From NCBI GenBank assembly GCA_004194705.1, contig SADC01000008.1:310001-374000 (forward strand): a stretch of 64,000 nt of DNA. The letters are read 5' to 3'. Origin of the DNA: Ditylenchus dipsaci (taxonomy: Eukaryota; Nematoda; Chromadorea; Rhabditida; Anguinidae). Below are positions 57,801-64,000 of the stretch, one piece after another; position 1 is the stretch's first letter; each line of letters starts with the position of its first letter. The translations under genes were made by a program, and so were the position numbers. The notes under the pieces were generated by a model, which was given only the letters and a program-made list of their open reading frames with translations, ran no database searches and was not told the origin of the DNA.

Positions 57801-60800
57801 TTTTGGCTATAAGAGCACAACACAAGACCGAACAGCAGTGCTCTTATAGCGAGAGTAGACTTTATGTCCAAAACTTCGGGAATATTTATGACTTTGTATT
57901 TTTTCACAATTTCGGCATTTTCAGATGGAAGTATAAGCAAAAAAAAACTGACAGAACGCTTTGAAGAACCATTCCTTTTCATTAATGTCATGACTCTGCC
58001 ATAGAAAATATCCAGCCAGCGTTGCAACAGAGGAGAACACAACAAGAATCAACAATATCCCTAAAAAGTTATTTATATCACTCAATCAAAATCATTAATC
58101 ATTTAAAAAATTCCGTACCGAAAAATTCAGAAGGAAACAGCGAAGACAGTTTAGACTCGTTTATTGCCGCTAGATCGCTTCTTGACCAATTTCCCGTTCC
58201 TCTTTAATCAAAGCCGATTGGTCAAGGTCATATCCTCCGGCATGGCTGCCTTTTCGGGTGTTTTGGGAGCTTAACTAGTGAATAGCAATTGAATTTTTTG
58301 AAGGTGAGCCAAATGAAACCAAACTCACCTTTAGCCTTGTCCACTACCAGTCCAACAAACACGAAAAACAGTACAAACAAGAGCACAATGGTGGGAAGAT
58401 GGAGGTAAAGGGATTCGTGGCTATTAGTAGTGCCATAATGACAAATACCTAATCTTGGCTCCATATGCACTTGGGAGAGTAAAAGTACCAGAAGAGTGTA
58501 AATAGCGGACATAATGTAGATAAGCACACTGTGAAGTGTCCTCGAGCTAATGGCTGTTGGAGAGCTGACATTGGTAGATGTTACATAGAGCCTGACCTTG
58601 TCATCCGATACAGATTGGTGTGAGCCAAACAAAAGATGGTTTAGCAATAAGGCTGAAATTTAGGTGTTCAGGCGTTTCGTCAGTCCCCAAGGGTTTGTTT
58701 AATCGATCTTGGAGATTTGGGGTTCCAAAAAAAGTACAAAACTTTTCAAAGAGTACATCTGACTAAAACCCTGACCTGCGCGCATGATTCAATATTTTGC
58801 AGTTTTTCTGTATGCGATAGCCCTACAGGTTTTCAGTAAGACCTCGATTTAACAAAGCGCATACCTGAGACATAAATCTCTCAAAAGATAGTTTAAGAAA
58901 TTTTGTGGGAGGAGATTCCGAAAGAGGAAATTTAGCATAATTTGAATTTTCGACGTTCCTGCTAGGGAATAACCGAATACTGACACCGAATTCGTGTTCA
59001 GAAGGGTCGCTTTCCTTTTTTGGATGAACTACTCGACACATTTTTCTCACTTCTGGAGAAAATTTACTCAGGCGTTTATAATGTCCAACCCTGTATTTTC
59101 AAATTCCTCTCGAGACAAAAAACAATTGAGAAAATTCAATTCTTTAAAATTTAATTACTAGTTCGAAATTTGATAATCGCTTGGTATGCAATCGATCATG
59201 CTGAACACGAATCTTATTTCAGACTTTGGTTTTTCCATAACAAACACGTCAAAAATTACAAAGAATTCCCGGGGAATCTTCTCCCTGGAATTTTCGCGGT
59301 GCCCTCGAAAGTGAAAATTTTGGTACTTTCGCTTAGTTTCAGCTACGGCCCGCCCCGTCCGGGATAAGCTTTTCGCGCTTGACGCGTGACTTAAAATTCT
59401 TAAAAATTAACTTTTGGTAATTATCGCACAAAATATCAGAAAATTGAGACAATTATGAGGTTGACCATGGGTTCGATTGTTAAAAAATTGGTTGACAAAT
59501 CAATTGACCGGTCAATAAGAAATCGGTCAATTGTTCTCCGCTATTAGCAAACTGGGCTACAGTTAACTATCATAATACAGTCAACTCTCAGTCAACAATA
59601 CAGCCAACGATCGTAATACAGTCAACTCTCAACTCTCAACACTCGGAGTACCGAGCGGCCGTTTCAGTTATCCTGGTTAAGAATTTCACGCTGAACACGA
59701 TAGTTAAAAAAAATTGCAGAAAGTCACACTATGGTGATCAGCTGCCCTGAGAGCCAACCAAGTCACAATTTTTGCCCTGCCCGCTGGGTACGTCCCGCGC
59801 CGGCCCGTCCCGGCAAAAGTCCAGGCCGGGCCGGCCCGTATCCACCCTGCTCTGGAGCCCCTAAAATTTCTGAAATAAGACCAAGGTACTAACCAAATAT
59901 CCATCCTGAAGAACAAATTGACGAGAAAAGCAGCTGGCTTCCTCCTAAATTGCATGGATCGAAGAAGTTCTGTAATCCGTGAAAACTACAAAAACACATT
60001 TTCATCATTTTTTAAGAAAAATCGTAATAATGATTACTCGAAACCAGCTTGGCCGACTTCCTTCCTAATACCGTCGGATGTGCAGATAGCCGTCTTGAAG
60101 AAAAAGTCAAGAAAAGGCAAAAACATTAAAAGGAAGTAGATGGAAAAGAGAGAAGGGCCCTGGACAACAAAAACACTTTAAAGTGATCAATGTAGGCCTG
60201 GGATAGCCAGGCGAGGTAGAACTTAAAATATCCACGATTAGATCAGAAAAATACAAAAACTGCGCCAAAAGCATATTAACTCACATATATGCTGAATGAA
60301 ACTACACACAATACTGCAGCACAAAAGTAGAAGTAGTCAAAGGTATGTCGGGTGGCCAGCAGTGCGCTTCTGAAAATGTCAAAAAGGTTAGGTTTTTTGT
60401 GGATTTTTACCCCTTTAATAAGGTCATCATCGAAGATTTGTTTCTTGATTCTAATTTGATTCGGCTAAATTAAACCTGACCCCCACACCTCAGTTAAACC
60501 TGACCCCCACACAGTAAATCAGCTTGGGGGACCAAGGCAAAATTTTTTTAAATTATAATTAATTTTAAATTTTGCCTTGGTCCCCCAAGCTGATTTACTG
60601 TGTGGGGGTCAGCTTTAACTGAGGTGTGGGGGTCAGGTTAACTGCTCCTTTGATTCTTATAAAGAACCGTAGGAAAATTTTAAAGTTACTTGGAATTCAG
60701 AAGACCTTTGAAGAATTATCATACCATTCCAAATCGGGTCAATTCAAAGTGGGCCAACTTGTTGGCAACTTTTTCACGGCAATTTCACTTAAAATCGTGG

Positions 60801-63115
60801 TCAAATTTATAATTGCCCCAATACGAAATTGGCTCTATTTGTATAAGTACAGTTTTAAATGGCCTAATATTCTCCCCTGCATTTGCACCGGTCCTCAAAA
60901 TCTTGTCAAATTCAAGTTAAAATAGTTAATTTGACTCTAATTTTATGCTAAATTTTGTGGATCTATTGGCCTGTCCAATAGACGTGAGGTCAAAAAATAA
61001 TGTTTTTGTTTTTGCAGTAAGGCTTAGCTATGGATCTTAATTTTCTAAAAAAGATCAATTTGAGTGATTTTTAAAATCCTCTGCAACACTAAAAGTTTAA
61101 ATATCTACCTGCACGGCATATAGCAGTCATCAATTAATGGCTTAGGCTGAGCACTCACAGCTTTGTCCAACCTACGATAGACTAATGGCCACAGGCACTG
61201 ATATATTTCGGGCTCGCTGGGCGATTGCACATAGGCCACCTGAAAACGGACGATCAGACTAATAGATCAACTAGCAACAAATTGACCAACCTTGCAATTT
61301 GGATTGAATAACTTCAAATCCGCCGACTGAGTGCCCTCCGGTAATGTTGAAATCAGTTGCACTGGCACTTGGTCACTACATCTCAAGAAGCTGGGCCATA
61401 GTTTCAAATCTTCTAAGAATGAGCAATCCTTGGCGGCGTTTTGACAAAAGTCAGGGGGAAACACCTGCCAGAGCTCATCTGTCGTGACACCCTCATCATG
61501 AGCCTTCTGAAAAAAAGATAATTGTATCAAATCGAATTGCAGAATAAGATCTGTGAATTTCCAGAACCTAGTTCTTTATTCTAACAGCCAATTTTTAATT
61601 GAATTTTTAAGCTTACTGTTACTCAATCATTTGAGTTGAAAGGCTTGTTCGCACCGCGTTTTTGATACCTAATATTTTCATCCTATAATGTAGAGCGAGT
61701 GTTTTGGATGGGTTTTACTAACTTTGTTATGCGTAACATAAACTTAAATGGGGGGCAATAAACTTTTTTCTTAAAAAAATCTGACTATGAGCTTCGTCTT
61801 GCTGCCGGCATGCTTGAAAACATTCTTCAGGCTACAAGGTCTGTAAATTGAGCCACAGAGGAGCGGCCCAACTTCGACCAGCACCTAAAACGCCATTTAA
61901 GATTTTAAATTTTTCAAAAATAAAAAACACACTTTGGGAAACGCTGAATGACCGCAAACTGATGAGGAAAAGTGGCCAATTCTGGGTTCCAGGTATAGTT
62001 GTCTAAAGATAAAGTAATGAATGCGAAATAATCAAAGTTTTAAGATACATAATCTGTAATTTTGAAGGTTTGTGTAAAAAATTGGCACCGTTATTTTTCG
62101 ACTTTTTTCTAACGCACATGTTATATACTATTCGACTCCTAATTTAACGCCGAGCAATATGTTCTCAGGTGTCGACCTCCCAGCACGGGGGAGCCCCGTG
62201 CTTTCTAATAAAATTCGTCTGACTATCTAACTTCAGAGCTCCAGATACCATGCGCGCTCATTATAAAGTAGTTCCCGTTTGATGCTATCAGATGCAATTT
62301 TTCGTGCAGATTCTGGAAATGCAATTCAATTCTTTACCACTTCGGGTGCGACACGGGTAAAACAGCAAACTTAAGAGAAAAAAACTTAGTCTAAAATTTG
62401 TAATTTTGCGTTAAATGGTTTGAAGTCTAAAAATTTTGGTATAATGTGGTAGTTTTTTACAACTATCTTGTAGAACAACTCATACCGAATAGTATGAGTT
62501 CAAATGTGTGTATAAGTGTGATCAAAACAACCCACTTCTATCCATTTGAGAAAAGGGTCATTTTTGGAGGTTGAGAAAATTAATTCACTAAAAAAACCAT
62601 AACTCAAAATTTTCAGGATAAATTGAGGTCGACACCTGAGAACATATTGCTCAGCGTTAAATTTGGAGTCGAATGGTATATAACATGCGCCGTAGAAAAA
62701 AAGTCAAAAAAATGGCGGTGCCACAAAAACTTCCAAAATTACAGAGTGTGTCTTATAAAACCTACAGTGTATTGGCTCTTGAAAGCAGATGGCTGGTTTT
62801 CTGACTCCATCCACCAAGCATCGATCCTTTTGGTAGTGGTTGTCAACTATGGGCTTAGAGGGAAATCGCAACCTACAGTTGACATTGTACTCCCACCTAC
62901 TGGGGCTAAGCTCCTCGTACAAATTCTTGACTTTGTCGATCTGAAAAAACAATTTTTAACTAAACATTATTTCGTGCATACAGTAAAAAGATTACCGAAT
63001 TATCAGGAAAAACCAAGTTGGCCCACTTGCTTTCAATGTGACTGTCATCTGGCAACTTTCTTATGTAAGTGTGGACAATATTAAGTAATAGGTTGAGCGT
63101 TAGAAAAAATAGCAT
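54885..63115 (-). CDS. Smoothened-like seven-pass receptor, copy A
   Basis: Tandem paralogue of copy B with the same 20-exon plan: 62996-63115, 62766-62940, 61933-62002, 61786-61884, 61291-61506, 61109-61239, 60285-60369, 60038-60221, 59894-59985, 58329-58652, 58119-58269, 57949-58060, 57611-57745, about 57389-57564, 57184-57336, 57060-57138, 55868-55916, 55751-55803, 55105-55216, 54885-55048 (about 890 codons). Signal peptide MLFFLTLNLLLNIVHTY; cysteine-rich domain with HYNYTW, CWSKLGPLLCGSIYRPC (after adding one C at about 61866), CQNAAKDCSFLE and WPSFLRC; seven membrane segments; GICHYG before TM5; CSLQATIYGNNTSLDW in the last outer loop, as in Smoothened's CQANVTIG. The tail is basic (LLSNKKKKASLKSIKL), not acidic like copy B. 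At least five one-base breaks, mainly in homopolymers. Confidence 0.7.
55260..55725. repeat. GC-rich hAT-like word blocks in receptor A intron
   Basis: Two strongly GC-rich patches (55265-55430, 55590-55720) in an AT-rich intron, with repeated CACCGCCCCACGCCCC/CACCCCACGCCCCC and GGCGCACCG. They share words and look like one element's arms around a normal AT-rich centre. A different GC word block, GGCCGGGCCGGCCCG, lies at 59765-59860 and ends CCACCCTG, a hAT-like terminus. Confidence 0.5.
60474..60637. mobile_element. perfect hairpin MITE with TTAA duplication
   Basis: CCTGACCCCCACACC to GGTGTGGGGGTCAGG with TTAA at 60470-60473 and 60638-60641. Arms of about 75 bp are inverted nearly without mismatch. 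The word CCTGACCCCCACAC is present twice in the left arm. Lies in intron 6 of receptor A. Confidence 0.75.
62085..62715. repeat. inverted-repeat element in receptor A intron 2
   Basis: About 100-bp arms (62085-62195, 62617-62715) share GAGCAATATGTTCTCAGGTG and GTTATATACTATTCGACTCC. The 420-bp centre has no coding signal. Confidence 0.65.
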
Positions 63116-63177
63116 TTACTAAAACAATATAGAAATTACTCAGTTTAAAGGAGGGAGAAGCCATTTGGGTTTGAAAA

Positions 63178-63262
63178 AGTGGCTTCCATGACGCAGTGCG
63201 TAAGCGATCGCGTTTTTGGCCAAAAATAATGTTGCAGGTTCGATCCCAGGGCCGTAGTAACA
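63178..63262 (+). repeat. tRNA-derived SINE head
   Basis: AGTGGCTTCCATGACGCAGT then GCGTAAGCGATCGCG (A box) and GCAGGTTCGATCCCAGG (perfect B box). Same unit as 2140-2225. The acceptor arms are not complementary, so it is not a working tRNA. Confidence 0.6.
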
Positions 63263-63985
63263 ACTTCCGTGGCTAAAAGTGAAATATCTCGGAGTTCAGT
63301 CCACTTTTTGAAAATCAGTTTTTTACAAAAAAAATAGACAAGTTTTAACTTCATATTTTATTAAATTCATCTGAATCGCTAATCGTAACCAGAGCTAGCA
63401 TTAAATGCAAAAAATATCCGCAGCTGCGGATATTTTTTTGGACCTGTGAGGCTAAAAATAAAATTTATCGTACAGGTTTGAGCTGATTGTGATGATGTTA
63501 CACTAGGTTTGTAGCCTAGATTATAAGGAACATTTTAGTGGTTTAGAAAGTATTTTTAGCTTTACCAAACTAAAAATATGACCAAAAGTGTCTCTAAATA
63601 TTGAGTTTGAAAAATTAGCCCAGGATAGACTAAGCTAACTTTTCAAATTCAAGACACTTTTGGTCATATTTCAAGTTTGGTAAAGCAAAAATTACTTTTT
63701 GAATTATCAAAATGTTCCTTATAATCCAGGCTACAAATCTAGCGAACGTAATCACCGGAACATAAAGCGGAACATAAAAAAATATTCGCAGCTGCGGATA
63801 TTTTTTTGCATTTAGTGCTAGCTCTGGTTACCGATTAGCGATTCAGATGAATTTAATAAAATCTGAAGTTAAAACTTGTCTATTTTTATTTGCAAAAATT
63901 AATTTTAAAAAAGTGGACTGAATTTCGAGATATTTCACTTTTAGCCACGGAAGTTGTTACTGCTATTGTTACTACGGCCCCAGGT
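63255..63985. repeat. foldback element with ATATCCGCAGCTGCGGATAT
   Basis: Outer arms AGTAACAACTTCCGTGGCTA / TAGCCACGGAAGTTGTTACT. Inside them AACCAGAGCTAGCA and its inverse, then two copies of the palindrome ATATCCGCAGCTGCGGATAT (63414-63433, 63782-63801), then a further hairpin around 63550-63720 (TTTAGCTTTACCAAACT...). One palindrome of about 730 bp in all. It follows the SINE head directly. Confidence 0.7.
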
Positions 63986-64000
63986 GGTGGCATGCTATTT

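Noticed and set aside
24847..63115. Calling the receptors Frizzled
   Set aside because: The cysteine-rich domain (CW.....LLC..IY.P.C, WPSFLRC) and last outer loop fit Smoothened better, and the KTxxxW motif is absent. A class F assignment is firmer than the subfamily.

Overview
The window is nuclear DNA of an animal, most likely an invertebrate. It is AT-rich, its genes have GT-AG introns (some only about 50 bp), and it carries metazoan families: an SR-domain cyclophilin (PPIG/NKTR type), ribosomal protein eS7, two Smoothened-like seven-pass receptors and pieces of a Tpr-like nuclear-pore coiled-coil protein. The phylum cannot be decided from this sequence alone. Nothing prokaryotic, viral or organellar was seen.

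Layout. 1-87 is probably the 3' end of a plus-strand gene running in from the left. 0.6-3.6 kb is repeats (a foldback element, a tRNA-derived SINE pair, a TTAA element). 4.1-11.5 kb is the 14-exon PPIG-like gene (+). 11.5-15.2 kb is nested palindromic repeats. 15.2-15.9 kb is the three-exon eS7 gene (+). 16-24.5 kb is almost wholly transposon-derived. 24.8-41.0 kb (-) is Smoothened-like copy B, about 20 exons with large TE-filled introns; inside its introns, on the opposite strand, lie broken Tpr-like exons (27.5-34.2 kb). 41.1-54.8 kb is repeats, including a foldback element with a degraded Mutator-like transposase tail (46.1-47.3 kb) and a 4.6-kb near-perfect palindrome (49.9-54.5 kb). 54.9-63.1 kb (-) is Smoothened-like copy A, with the same exon plan as copy B. 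The right edge is a SINE and another foldback.

The two receptor genes are tandem paralogues in the same orientation. Each encodes a signal peptide, a frizzled/Smoothened-type cysteine-rich domain, seven membrane segments and a cytosolic tail. Their tails differ: B ends in a long acidic run, A in a basic one.

The most unusual signal is in the repeats. Several unrelated DNA-transposon groups (hAT-like, pogo/mariner-like, TTAA/piggyBac-like, foldback/Mutator-like, and one ending TACCGTATTTTCTCTAATA) show the same design: a short 'word' is repeated in both inverted arms, and copies that share the same inner core carry different words. The clearest case is a pair of elements (18.7-20.4 kb and 34.5-36.1 kb) with a homologous core of about 1 kb but arms built from different units. 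A second general observation is that the apparent frameshifts in otherwise well conserved genes sit mostly at one-base homopolymer length changes, which looks like uncorrected long-read assembly error rather than gene death.

Exon borders were placed by eye from splice sites and paralogue comparison; treat them as good to a few bases, less so where marked approximate.
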